NCBI GenBank assembly: GCA_963969345.1
Contig: OZ017766.1
Location: 1,426,001-1,490,000, forward strand
Direction: 5' to 3'
Origin: Turbatrix aceti
Lineage: Eukaryota; Nematoda; Chromadorea; Rhabditida; Panagrolaimidae
DNA: 64,000 bases
How positions within the stretch are numbered: position 1 is the first letter of the stretch; every line of letters starts with the position of its first letter. A model generated the notes under the pieces. It was given only the letters and a program-made list of their open reading frames with translations. It was not told where the DNA came from and made no database searches. The translations under genes were made by a program, and so were the position numbers. Of the stretch, positions 11,337 through 23,049 are shown piece by piece.

Positions 11337-11342
11337 AATAAA
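11337..11342 (+). terminator. Polyadenylation signal of warthog gene
   Basis: AATAAA 8 bp after the stop codon. Confidence 0.6.
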
Positions 11343-13434
11343 GCTTTTTACGTGTAGAAAAACGCTGGCTTGATGTGTTGCTCAATGAGACCCCGTTTAA
11401 ATTTCAGTCTCCGAAGCAAAAGTTTTTCAAAGACCTGAAAAAATCGTACCCTGCAAAAGCACGGCACGAGACTCAGGAATTTAGGGCCAGTTAATAATGT
11501 ATATCTGGTGGTGCTGTGAAATCAGCCGCATTTATTATTTTCTCTCTTTCTCTGCATCTTTCTCGGTCGCGCGCTGCCAATTGAGTAACTGCAGTTTAAT
11601 TGGACAACCGACGCAAAAAAAGACATCTCTGGCTTACTTGTCTTTGAACGAATAAGCGATTCGCCTTTTACTAACCGCTTCCGGGCAAGTAAGCTCATTT
11701 GAGTCTTACTCAATTTTTGGAAGCCTACCTTTGCGGTGGGCTAAAATATTTTTTCACGTTTTTACTTCATCGTTTTTTACAGAGCAAATGATCTAATCTG
11801 CCGTCTCCGTTTCTTTATGTGCCGCGTGTTTTTTATACGTTTTGGAAATTTCGTTCGATTCCTGATGACTGTATGTTTTTTAAAGATTCCACCGAGCTTA
11901 TTTTTCCAACAAAAAATTATTTTCCTTGCAAACCAGTTTTTTCCTACTTTTAAATTTTGCAAGAACATATTTTTGACAATTGTTCTGCATTTTTTGATCC
12001 TTTGTTTTGAGCCTTCAAATAAAAAAAAACAAATGAACCAAAATTCTTCAATGAACGTCAACAAGACAAAAAAGACATTTGATGTCTCATTTCAGAAAAA
12101 TCGTTACTATTTTTGAAAGGATTTTCTCTTTTGTTTTTGCCTGAAATCCCTAGAGCGCTCGCTAATCGCAGACTAAATTAATACATGAATTAGCTCTGTC
12201 AACAAACACCTCATAGGGGAAAAAAGTTTGCCCGTAGAAAAAAAATCTTTTTGAGATCAAAAAAAGTGTTTACTACCAATTTTGTTTTTCTTTGACAATG
12301 TTTTTTTTAAAGCTAAGCTTACATTTTTTTGGCGTTACGGAACGTTTCTTATTTTCCGCTGACTTTTCTTATCATCAACAGGGAAGGCATCAATCATTGA
12401 ACTGGCCAAAGACGCGAATGCATGGATTCTTGACGCCTTTTTTTTACTACCGCTGTGCAAACAAAAAAAGGATAAATAAACGTGCCCTGTTCTATGAAAT
12501 CTGACGACACGGTGAAAAACGAACTTGAACCAACTACTGGAGTTCCTTGGACGCTCAACTAACTACGTGTAGTTTTCGAGTATTTTGACTAAGTGATTTC
12601 TGAACAAGTGATATCAACTTGTATATTTTTTTGTTCTTCTTGAAATTGGTAAACATAAGTCAGGCGTGTCGGTTTTTTCGCAAGTCACCTGACGCGATGC
12701 TTTTTTTGGTCGGCGTTGCTTCACTCTTTGGGAGGAGGAGAGCCACAGATGACCAGTTTTGCATCGAAAAAGTACATCATTATGGTACCGCAGACTGTAA
12801 GCTGATAAGGGTATCACGAAGTTTTTTTTATTATTTCGGGTAAGCAAGTCTACTTTTTTTGTTTTATACTCAAAAATTGTATCGCAAGCGTACACAAATT
12901 GTTTTAACGAAAAATATTTTTTTAATAAAACGATGCACATTTCTATACTTTTCTAAATTTATTTTTATAATTCTTTTTTAATTTTTATAAAAAGAATTAT
13001 AAGAATAAATGGTGTCGTCTCCTACAACTTGGGCACAAAGCATTTGACGTAAAACACTATCCAAATCCACCAGCAATAGCAGTAAATAATGATCTTTGGG
13101 ATTGGTTTCAGGGCGCTCCCCAAAGACCGCACGCTCTTTCTCTCTGTGTGTCTCTTCTCTTTTTTCTCCAAGCGTTATTCGCTGCTCATTTGCACACTTT
13201 TCAGTCAGCGACTGATCAATCGATACTCGGTCATTCGTAGTTCTACGTCGACTGTGTTGCATGTGATTTGATTGTGAGGCACACGAATGGGTCTAATGAA
13301 CGCTGACGGTTCTCTTTCACACATCTTTTCCCTTCTCTTTCAATAATTGTTTAATTGTGATTGTGTCTACTGAGCGAAAAAACATTTGAAGAGGTACTCT
13401 GCGAGCCGATTTATTTATAAGGTGGAGGGCGCTA

Positions 13435-14420
13435 CACAGGCATTTTACACTTTCCGATGTTTTGTGCCAAAGTTGTAGGCACCTATAGGGAGGTTCCAAA
13501 TTTCCATACCAAAATTTTTTTAGATGCCGGATTCTGGAGTTTCGGCTTCTGCAATTTTTGACGTCAAATTTTCAAACTGTTTCAAAAATTCTGATTTTTG
13601 GTATACAGGGGTATCTTGGCACGAGAAATCGACTGGTGTATTTAGTTTTCTCAAAAAACATCTGACTTTTTTGAAAAAATGTGATTTCTGGTTTTTCCGC
13701 CCGTTTTTGTCCGTTGCTTGGCTCCAGCATCCGTATATTACCCGGCGAAGTGGTTTTCGCAGGCTAATCTTGTAGCTTGGTTTCTGCTCTATCGGGAAAA
13801 GTGAAAGAAAAAATATGTTAGCTCCATCAATTTTTGTTTTGAATTTTTTTATAGCGCCAACTCGATCTAAAATGGTTGAAAAAGCGCACAGATCTTCCCC
13901 GCTTTGTGTGCGCGCAACGTGCGAGCGCGCGCCGTGCTGCAGCGCATGCGTTTCGCACGCGTAATCTCTCTTTTTTCGCTTGTTTTTGATCGAGTTGGCG
14001 CTATAAAAAAATTCAAAACAAAAATTGATGGAGCTAACATATTTTTTCTTTCACTTTTCCCGATAGAGCAGAAACCAAGCTACAAGATTAGCCTGCGAAA
14101 ACCACTTCGCCGGGTAATATACGGATGCTGGAGCCAAGCAACGGACAAAAACGGGCGGAAAAACCAGAAATCACATTTTTTCAAAAAAGTCAGATGTTTT
14201 TTGAGAAAACTAAATACACCAGTCGATTTCTCGTGCAAAGATACCCCTGTTTACCAAAAATCAGAATTTTTGAAACGGTTTGAAAATTTGACGTCAAAAA
14301 TTGCAGAAGCCGAAACTCCAGAATCCGGCATCTAAAAAAATTTTGGTATGGAAATTTGGAACCGCCCTATAGGTGCCTACAACTTTGGCACAAAACATCG
14401 GAAAGTGTAAAATGGCTGTG
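13435..14420. repeat. Large foldback inverted repeat (MITE-like)
   Basis: Arms of about 430 bp (13435-13866 and 13987-14420) pair with few mismatches, separated by about 120 bp. Tips read CACAGGCATTTTACAC and its complement CACAGCCATTTTACAC, each flanked by TA. Similarity continues patchily outside (CTCTGCGAGC with GCTCGCAGAG), so true ends are uncertain. The spacer is strikingly CpG-rich. No transposase frame is present. Confidence 0.8.
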
Positions 14421-16544
14421 TAGTCGGAAATAAATCTGCTCGCAGAGTGGCTCTGAAAAAGTTCCAGACGCGATTTCAACGATCCTGAAAATGACGCGTT
14501 GGTCTTCAAACTCCGCATCAATTTTTTTCACGCTGGTGTTGACAAAACTTGATATATTTTTACTTCCATTTTCTGACGTAGCAAGGTGTGACTGTTTTGT
14601 ACGAAGTTATCCGGTGTGCCTGCACACCGGATGCACCCGTACACCTAAAAATTATTTCTCGTTTTAACGCTTCTTTTTTCTCATGTTTTTAGCCCTTTTC
14701 CAAATGAATGATTTATTTGATTATCACAATCGGTGCACATACGTGTTACTTTGAACCAAACAATGCAGGCAGCATGAACCACGCACGGTCGTTGCTCTCA
14801 CAACGGAGCCACGGGAAAAATGTATTTTTGGTTTTTATGAAGAGTGGTGTAATTACGTTTCATCAAAAGGTTAGAAGTCGTTTCCGACGTACTTTCTGAC
14901 TTGGCAGGGAAAAGGGTGTGGAAGGAAATGAACTGTGTCAAAAACTGAGAAAGGTGTATTCCCAGACTGAAAAAAAAATTGTCCCTGACGACATTTTTGT
15001 TCAAGCCGTCGATTTCAAAATTTAAGCCGATGTGAATATTTTGCAAGAAATGCGTTGAATCCGGAGAATGAGCTGGAAATTCAAAATTCTATTCGTAAAA
15101 AAATTTAAAGAAGAAAAAATTGTGTTCTGATCCGTGTATTATTTCTCACCTCTAAAAATGATGTCGTACGATAAAATCGTCCGATTATTCATACATGCTT
15201 TTTTCTTGCGGAACACTAAAGTAGTTTGACGTTGTTTGACTCATAAAAATCCCATCTTCCCATTGGACTCTCTGAGGGACCCTCCCCCACTGTTGAATTG
15301 TTCGGCGAATTATTAAATATGAATCACCTGACGCAATGCAATGCAATGTGCTTTGTTGCGGGGTGACACCTGTATTCTGTGCCATGTTCAGTCAAATGAG
15401 AAGGCACAAATTGGTGAGCATTTAATTTTGTACGATATTTGACGATTTTTTTGTAATGGTACTGTTTTTAATTCGCTTGAAGTAATTTTTTCACGCGCAC
15501 ACATGCAAAGTTTATTGTTTGCCAACTTTTTTTTTACGAATTTTAGAACTCGTTGAGTGCGAAAATACCTTGAAGTATTGTTTTCACCTGGCTAAAAAGT
15601 ATTCACATGTTGTTTATTTGTCTGCCAAGAAAAATAAAGCCTCTGCGCGGGTTTCATTCATTTTGCTCGACCTGTCTGTCCCCCACCCACCCACTTGACT
15701 CTGTAGAGGCCCTTCAATCCGCCTTCCGGCCGCGAGCCGTGAAGAAGCTTGTTTTTGATTTCTTTCGTCTTTTTTTGTACCTTTCCTTGTTTTTTTGCAA
15801 CCTGACATCGGTTGCGCAAGCTTGTACATGCACGGCTTCTTCTACTACATACGTCAAAGTTGGTCGCACCGTGATTTGCTCAACTTTTGACTCCTTTGCA
15901 GACGGGCAGTCGGCTTACCTTTTTGCAGGACCACGTGGGAGGAGGAGGTACCTGGCTGCGAGCGACTTGTGATGGTACAGCTCAGCTGGGCCGGCAGCGA
16001 TTGCGAGAAAAAGCGAACGAGACATGTTTTTTGTTGTCCGGTTGAATCGAATGAATTTGATTTGCGTCATAGCTTTTTGCCCTCCCTTACCCTTCGCATA
16101 GGTCGGTCGCATGCGTTTTTCTGCGTCGAATTTTTTTCGATCGTTGATTCATTAGTTGTGACCTTATCCACCTGACTTGACTCACCTGCTTGATTGGCAG
16201 ATGGATGGAAGACGCAGTCCGCCGAATAGACTCACCGAGAGCTCAGATTTCCTCTGTTTTTGTTAGCTAAAAATTATTTATTTATGTAGCTGTGATATTT
16301 TTAAACTTTGGAAGCGAGTGTGTTTTAAATATTTTAGAGTGATAGTTAAAAAGAATTTTTGAAGAATTTTTCATCGTTGTAGATCAAAGCTTTATTTTTT
16401 TGTTGATGAAAAAATTGTTCTACTGTAGTTTCTTTTGCTCATGTGTACCGCGTTTTTCTCAGAATTTTTTTCCATAATTCGCGACTAAAGTTTTGTCTTC
16501 TGTAATTTTATGTAACAAAGTATTTTTTCAGAAGAAATTAATTG

Positions 16545-17649
16545 ATGGTTACGAAGACAAAAGTCCGTCCAGATGACTGCTCGGCATCTGGGCAGATGAT
16601 TGAGATGCAACCCTACAAGCACCAGGTTGGCGGTCACGTTGGACTCTTTGTCATCGACGCCCAGCACGTCTGCAAGCCGTACAACCCGGATGAAGCCAAC
16701 TTCTATCGGAGCATGCCGACCGAGCTGCGGCCCCTCACGGCAGCGAACTGCTTCGAGGTAGTTCTCCAGCCGGAATGCTATCCACCCGACCTCTTCGTCG
16801 TTTCCACTAACGACGACGAAGCCTGTGCATTCTGTCGTCCGAGAATTTCGACTGATGAGTCAACGACGATCGGAGACCATTTTTGCGAATCCATGGATAC
16901 GGAGTACAGAGACGTGGCCTCTGGACTGGCAAACGGCGTGAATCCGTGGGCACTGGAGTGCCAGATGCGGTCGATTCAGCTGGGAAGCCATGCCGGCCGA
17001 TTTTTGGTTCTGGAGAACCTGACTGCGAAGTACAGGTGTCCGTGCATCATCGACCTCAAGCTCGGCACCCGGCAGTACGGTGATACGGCGAGCGAAGAGA
17101 AGAGAATAAGCCAGAACAAGAAGTCGGACAAGACGACGTCAAAGACCATGGGCTTGAGGCTTTGTGGTGCGTTTTTTTAATTTTAAAAATTGTTGCAAAT
17201 GTTAAAATAAAATGTTAGGCATGCAATTCTACGACGCCTCCACCAACACCTACCAGTGCGTCGACAAGTACTACGGACGCAGCCTCGACCAGCGGGGCCT
17301 CCACAAACTCATGCGGCACTTCTTCCAAGACGCTTCGGGTCGAACGCGAAAAGACATCTGCATCGACCTCCTCGATCGCCTCAGCGCCATGAAATCCGTG
17401 TTGGAGTCCCTCTCCTGCTTGCGTCTCTACGGCGCATCCCTGCTCATAGCCTTCGAAGGTCTCGTCGAGGAGGCCGACAACGACGGCTACCGCCCACCGA
17501 TCCAGCCGGTGGAAGCCCGACTCATCGACTTTGCCAACGCGACGTGCCCCGGCCTGCCGGGGGGCCTTGGGCATGCAGGCGTCGATCGCGGAAGCCTGCT
17601 GGGCCTCACCTCACTCATGGACATGATCACGACTTTTATGACTGCCTGA
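16545..17649 (+). CDS. IP6K: Inositol hexakisphosphate kinase (IP6K/IPK family)
   Basis: Two exons, 16545-17166 and 17219-17649, phase 1, 350 aa. The ATG follows a TTTTTTCAG acceptor at about 16523-16531, which suggests a trans-splice or 5' UTR intron. The IPK signature PCIIDLKLG (P-x3-D-x-K-x-G) lies near residues 165-173, followed by TRQYGD. The second exon has SLL in GASLLIAFEG and the Mg-binding ARLIDFANAT near the C-terminus, as in IP6 kinases, which make diphosphoinositol polyphosphates (for example 5-IP7) from IP6 and ATP. The Ser/Lys-rich linker after the P-x3-D-x-K-x-G motif is also normal in IP6K. The N-terminal motif MQPYKHQVGGH fits IP6K (P-F-x-H-Q-V-G-G-H). A poly(A) signal is at 17781. 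Confidence 0.9.
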
Positions 17650-17780
17650 AGATGCTCTTCACCTTAATGCATCATGTACACTCCTTGCACGGTGTTCCTT
17701 GTTATGTGTTGTGTAAGTATACTGCTACCGGTCGTCTGGATGACAATTCAAATGCCATTCCGCACATTTGTATCGTTGCT

Positions 17781-17786
17781 AATAAA
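17781..17786 (+). terminator. Polyadenylation signal of IP6K gene
   Basis: AATAAA about 130 bp downstream of the stop. Confidence 0.5.
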
Positions 17787-17923
17787 TATTCTATTTTTAA
17801 GAGCCAGCGGATTTTTCTTTCTTATTTGTAATTTTATGCAGACTGTATAAATTTCACTAACAAATTTATTTCACAGATTACTTTTTTGTAATGTTTCACC
17901 GGTTAAAAAATGCATTGATCAGT

Positions 17924-18866
17924 TTAGTTGATGCAATCACGGGTCTCACCGGGGAACTTGGCATTCAAGTTGAGAGTGCCGGCGTCGAAGGTCTTAGCTG
18001 GAACTTCGCCTTCCGAGACAAAGTCCTTGGGGATGATGATTTCGATCTTTCTGAGGCACTCAATGGCTTCGTCGTTGCAGTTGTGGTAGATCTGCAAGAC
18101 CAAATTGACAAGAAAATCGAAAACGATGCCTCGAAACTCACATTAAGCTTAGGATCAATGGTCGTGAGCTCAGTCTCGTTACCGGCGATTCTGAATTGTC
18201 CCTGCTTATCGCTGTGGCCTTCTGCCATGAGATCGTCTAGGTCAAGGGCTGAAAATTGCCAGTTCAATATTTGTTATTCTTGTAAGATGAATCACTGTCT
18301 AGAAGACCGTTGCTGACTGGCTCCTAATTAATGAGCGCACTATTGTAGAAACAAACAAATGAAACGTCTCGTGAGTCATTGTTTGATCGTTGCGAGAACA
18401 ATAGGTGGGTGATTCATCCTTATTATTGTAAAAAAAAATTATGTAAACGAAAACATTTTTTTGGCATTTCTTAGTTCTAACTCTATTTCTTAGTTCAATT
18501 TTACAATATTCTAAAAACATGTCAAATCAACATGTCAAAATGTGCTGAGGCTAACAATTCATTTTTTATACTTGTGTTTTTCTTCGAACGGGAACAATTA
18601 TCAGTGAAAATCGAGAGTCCAAAAGTCACCCCATGCAGGGTCCAGACTATCTTTATCACCTTTTACTTCCCCCTCTTGCAATCAAAAAAAACTTATCACT
18701 CACTGTCAATGTCGTAGAGCTTAACTTTGGCGTTGAAATAAGGCTTTCCGTTGCAGAGAAGCTTGCCCTTTACCGCCGCCGACTGTACATTACCGATCGT
18801 AGGGAGCGAGTAACATAATCCAACGATACAAGCCATGAGCAGGAGCACAGAATTCGTGAAGTACAT
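17924..18866 (-). CDS. Transthyretin-like (TTR) secreted protein B
   Basis: Exons 18866-18704, 18248-18142 and 18091-17924; 145 aa. It begins with a signal peptide (MYFTNSVLLLMACIVGLCYS) followed by the nematode TTR-like domain: QSAAVKGKLLCNGKP, AKVKLYDID, LDDLMAEGHSDKQG, NETELTTIDPKLN, IYHNCNDE, and a C-terminal GETRDCIN. The four Cys positions match those of the neighbouring paralogue. Nematode TTR-like proteins form a beta-sandwich and are secreted; some, such as C. elegans TTR-52, bridge lipids on cells, but most have no known ligand. The first intron is long (454 bp). The gene is a tandem, same-strand duplicate of the next gene upstream, with different intron positions. Confidence 0.9.
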
Positions 18867-19309
18867 TTTTGGATTTGTAATGGCAGAAAAAATAAGGAGT
18901 AATAAAAATGTTGTGCTTGAAGACAAAGTACTTGTAATTTTCTTAAGTACCTTGTTTTTGATGTCTTGTAAAAACAGAATCACGTATGCGATCTGACAGA
19001 CGAGGTGGAGCTTGTGCTGATCAGCAAGTCTGTTACACTTTTATGAAAAATGATGGAAAAGATACATTCTTTGTCTTCTGACACAGCCTTGACATTTAGA
19101 CATTATGCGCAGGGGGCTACGGCAAAAACTAGTTTTTGTTTTGTTTTTTTTTTGTTCTACAGGGGCTCGCTGAACTTGTCAAAAAATCAAAAAGGAACGA
19201 TTTATCATGCGAAATGGCCGTCTACTTTACACACAGGTAAAATCGTGGAAAATGCATTTATTGAAAAAAGGTATTCAATTTGAGAGAAAAAAATATCCAA
19301 TTTTTTTGT
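18867..19309. other. Spacer between the two TTR-like genes
   Basis: About 440 bp of AT-rich DNA that must hold the 3' UTR of the upstream copy and the promoter of the downstream copy. No clear TATA box or coding frame seen. Confidence 0.5.
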
Positions 19310-19879
19310 TTAGTTGAGGCAATCACGGCTTTCACCGGAGAATTTGCCGGCAAGGTTGAGGGTTCCGACGTCGAAGGTCTTGGTTGGGGTCTCGCCTTCC
19401 GAGATGTAGTCGTCGGGGATGATGACGCTGAATTTCTTCAGGCAAGGAACTAAAAGATATTTTTAACGTAAATTTATTTATTTTTTGTATGTCAAAAAGC
19501 GTACCGTTTTCATCATTGCAGTCATGATAGACGTTCACCTTAGGGTCTAAAAATGTTTTTTTCAATGATTTACAGTTCAAACATTTTTTTCTAGAAAATG
19601 CATGATTCCAGAAAAAAACGAACCAATGGTGGTAATTTCAGTCTCGTGACCACGGAGCTCAAAGCGGCCCTGGGAATCTGTGACTCCCTCATCCATGAGG
19701 TCGTCTAGGTCGGTGCGGTCCTCGTCGTAAAGCTTTACCTTGACGTTCTCAGCCGGCTTGCCGTTGCATACGAGAACACCGCGCACAGCGGCCGACTGGG
19801 TCTTGCCGATGCCCAGGATGCCGGCCGAAGCCGCGGCAACGAGGCAGGAAACCAAGACGACGGAGGTGAATGAACGCAT
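19310..19879 (-). CDS. Transthyretin-like (TTR) secreted protein A
   Basis: Exons 19879-19624, 19546-19505 and 19449-19310; 145 aa, the same length as the neighbouring copy. Signal peptide MRSFTSVVLVSCLVAAASAG, then the TTR-like domain: TQSAAVRGVLVCNGKP, VKVKLYDEDRTDLDDLM, DSQGRFELRGHETEITT, DPKVNVYHDCNDE, VPCLKKFSVIIPDD, ending GESRDCLN. The first intron uses a GTTCG donor. A TATATA motif lies near 19978-19984, about 100 bp upstream. Function beyond secretion is unknown for most family members. Confidence 0.9.
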
Positions 19880-21286
19880 ACTTGTTCGCTGAACCTGAAC
19901 GATTTATTGTTAGCCCTGAACAAAATAGTCTCAAGCAACTATTTGAAAATACGATAAAGCAAGCGTCCCCGGGGGTGTATATACAACATCGCCATCGACG
20001 GTGGACGCGCAGAAGTGCGACCGACGCGTGTGTTTACTTACACCCATTTGGAGATTCACCCTTCGGAGACGTGACCTTGACGGGAGAGCGGGGAAAGAAA
20101 CTCGACTGCCGCGCAGAAGCACCAGAACAAAGCACAAAAACAAGTTGTGTATTTATTGCCGACCTCTGTCCATTGTGTTGGAAACGATTAGATTACAGAA
20201 AAAAGAAGAAATGAAAAACATATTTAGAGCAAAAAAATAAAATTCGATAGGGCATACAGACGAATGACTCAGTGTTATTTTTGTTGATTTTCTTAGAGCA
20301 TGACAAATAATTATGTAAGACCATGGAAATGATGTGCAATGATTTTGATTTATCATTCAGCATTTATGAGCAATCAAAATATGTATTTTGCGCAACAAGC
20401 GATTGATGATGACGCATTATGATTTATTTTCTTCCTCTTTTATTTTTTAAATAAAATATATGTATGATTCATAACTTTTTGTCAATCAAAGTCATAAATA
20501 ATCAAGCGCCAGCTTATAAACTAGATTTTGTACATTTTGTCATCAGGGGAGTTTGCACTTTTCATTGTCAATTTCCTTTGAGGAGTGATGACGTCCGACA
20601 AGTCTTTTACAACTTTTTATTTTTTGAGCCAGAATTGTTTCCGACTCTTAAAAACCTCTATTCCCGCCAAACACAGATTTAAAAAAAAATCGGATACTGT
20701 AGTTTTGGCTTCTGGAAGTTTTTTTGACAAAAATCGATGCCACGGGCTTCGTTATAGAAGAAAAAAGCTAAAACTTTTTCATGGTGGGTTTTGGGAGACG
20801 GAGAACACGATTTCGTACACGGATTTTTTTTATCATCACAGTATGATATAAATGTGGGCAAATTTTTTAGACGCTTCCCGCGCGCGCACACACGCCCCCA
20901 ACCCTGCAGCATGCGCGCGTCTAAGAATGTCCGGTTTTTGGGGGTTTTTTTACCACAAAAGCCGACTAAAAACATATAAGCCACAAATAGAAAATTCTTT
21001 TTATTAACCCATTCGATGCTTCAAATTGCATAGAAAAAGATAGGCTATACTAAAAATCATACACTTTTAAACCCAGCCTGTGGCGGCAAAAAAAACAAGA
21101 AAAATTTGCCCACATTTATGTCATATTGTAATGATAAAAAAATCTAAGTTTGTCGGACGTCCGAAATCCTGTCGTGGATTGCCTCTTAAAAAATTAAAAA
21201 ATTAGTAATAAATAATTTTATTACATCACAAAAAGCCTTTAAAATAATGAAAAAATTCACACCGATATACAACTATGAAAAGATCA
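19880..21286. other. Intergenic region with CpG-rich inverted repeat
   Basis: Promoter side of TTR gene A (TATATA near 19980), then AT-rich DNA. It contains the inverted repeat around 20820-21146. Short frames here lack splice support. Confidence 0.5.
20820..21146. repeat. Inverted repeat with CpG-rich core
   Basis: 20820-20865 (ATTTTTTTTATCATCACAG...TGTGGGCAAATTTTT) pairs with about 21100-21146. An outer 12-mer pair, GACGTCCGACAA at 20589 and TTGTCGGACGTC at about 21149, may belong to the same element. The loop has a run of CGCGCGC followed by CTGCAGCATGCGCGCG. Confidence 0.55.
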
Positions 21287-22679
21287 TTAGTCTCTAATAT
21301 TGTCAACAGCTGTGTTGCCGTTGGAAAGATCAACGAGAGCCGAGTTGACGCCATTGCTGCCGTCCAGCCACACCAAATTTCCCGTCTTGCTCGGTGTCGT
21401 CGTCATCACACTACTCGTTGTCGGAGATTTAGGGGGCGTCTTCTGCCGCATCCACCCGCCAAGGAGTATGTCTTTGAGCGATCGACGAAAACTCTTACCA
21501 AATGTCAGATAGACAAAGAAATTTGCCGTACAGTTTATGACAACCAGTAGATTGGACATGTCAACGAAGTAGACTATTGTATGCTTGAGTTGTTCGTACA
21601 TTGTTAGTTCAAGGAAGTTGACGAGCAGAGCTGCAAAGTTGCAGAATATGAAGAGAAAGACGACCAGGATTAGGGATATTGTATCGGATTCTTCTGAAAA
21701 TGAACAACGGGTTAGTAAGAATTCAATGGCTCCAAAAATTTTTTTTGTCAAAAAAATAAACAAAATCTTTTAAAAGAAACTGTATAAAAGACAATGCGAT
21801 ATCAATGTACATTTTTTTTCAAAAAACAAAGCTACGAAAAATAATATGCTTATCAGAGTTTGTTTATTCTTTTGTGAATATTTTTTAAGACAATTTACCA
21901 TCCGGTGTAGTGCTTGTCGCTACGGTAGCCACTACGCAGATATTGAGAACCACGAGTAAAAGCAACGGCCCGACTGCCAGGAACGTTGTATACATATAAG
22001 TGTAATAAATCTAGAAAAAATCCCATAAATATTTCTGGACGAGTTTCGAAAAAGGTACCGTATAATAAAGCGGATTCATCCGAATAGCAGTCGGACAGAT
22101 CTGAAGAGATCGCTCATTGTTGTTGTCCACGCACGGGACGGTCTCAATTTCAAAAAAATGCGGAATGTTATACAAGACGCATATCGAAGCCATGGTCGCG
22201 ACGACTGCCTTTGCCTTCTTTGCGGTGCAGCACATCTGGCTGCACGCCGGAGGCATGACGACTGCTATGAAGCAGTCGACGGCGGCTGCGACGCAGAAGT
22301 AGACAGACGTGGTTTGAAAGATGGCGCCCAGCGGAAAAACTAGCGGTGCGCCCATGCCGTAAAGGTACGCCAGCGTAGGGTGGTCGTGATGGCGCCAGGC
22401 TTCGAGGACAAAGAGAAACATGGCGGTACAGATCATGCAGAAGTCACTGCACGCGAGGGCGCAGAGGTAGATGGCCGTCGATCGGAATCGCTGCTTCCGG
22501 GATGAGTAGACGGCTACGACGAGGGTGTTGCCGATGAGGCCTACGACGCCGACCAGTGCGAGTACGATGCCGCTGACGACGATGTTGTACGTTTGGTAGT
22601 CAGGATCGGTTGTTGCGAGGCAGTCTGAGCAGTTCATCAGGCCTTTGACCGAGACAAAGTCTGCTTTTGTGGTATCCAT
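21287..22679 (-). CDS. Rhodopsin-family GPCR, FMRFamide/neuropeptide-receptor-like
   Basis: Exons 22679-22059, 22010-21899 and 21693-21287; 379 aa. Seven hydrophobic segments are visible: TM1 with GNTLVV (residue 50 on), TM2 with LACSD, TM3 ending AAAVDCFIAVV, TM4 after KKAKAVVATMASICVLY, TM5 in TTFLAVGPLLLLVVLNICVV, TM6 ISLILVVFLFIFCNFAALLV, and TM7 with INCTANFFVYLTFGKSF. NPLYY before TM5 and the NxxNxxxY form of the TM7 motif fit nematode FMRFamide-like peptide receptors. An N-terminal NCS gives a possible glycosylation site. The E/DRY motif reads D135-C136-F137, so the usual Arg is missing. The Ser/Thr/Pro-rich tail is a likely phosphorylation region. The ligand cannot be told. Confidence 0.85.
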
Positions 22680-23049
22680 CCTAAAACTAAAAAAAAACTA
22701 AAAAAAAACAACTTTTTGGATAAAACGCGATTTTTTTTAAATGTCAAGAACAATAGTTTTCGCGTTAGGAGTACGAAACATTCAATTTCATAAAATAATC
22801 AATTATTGGCATTGTGTTCTCAAAGCAGATGAATTTGAGCGCAATGCAAACTTTCCAGTGCCCCCTACAGCGCACCACTCTTCTTTTTCGTTTCCCTCTT
22901 GTAAAAGTTTTTTGCGCATCTTTTTTGTGTTTTTCGGCATACTCTCTTACTTTTGTCAAAACTAATTACTTCTGGCATTGGCGTTTACTCCTAGAGCAGA
23001 GTGAAAAGAAAGAAAAAACGTGGCCGAAAAAAACCATGCGCCTGGAGCG
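22680..23049. other. Divergent intergenic region between GPCR and RPUSD2 gene
   Basis: 370 bp between the start codons of a minus-strand and a plus-strand gene, so it carries both promoters. AT-rich; no distinct motif seen. Confidence 0.5.

Larger units (their letters stand above)
11330..16544. other. 5.2-kb gene-free region
   Basis: Homopolymer-rich AT DNA with many short frames but no spliced coding signal. It contains the foldback element at 13435-14420 and a perfect short palindrome at 14609-14632. The frame at 15607-15972 has no conserved pattern. Confidence 0.5.

Noticed and set aside
14600..14632. loxP-like TACGAAGTTAT
   Set aside because: Only one half-site matches, with no inverted partner or 8-bp spacer; chance match.
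15607..15972. 121-aa plus-strand frame with hydrophobic part
   Set aside because: No splice partners, domain or orthologue-like motif; surrounding DNA looks non-coding.
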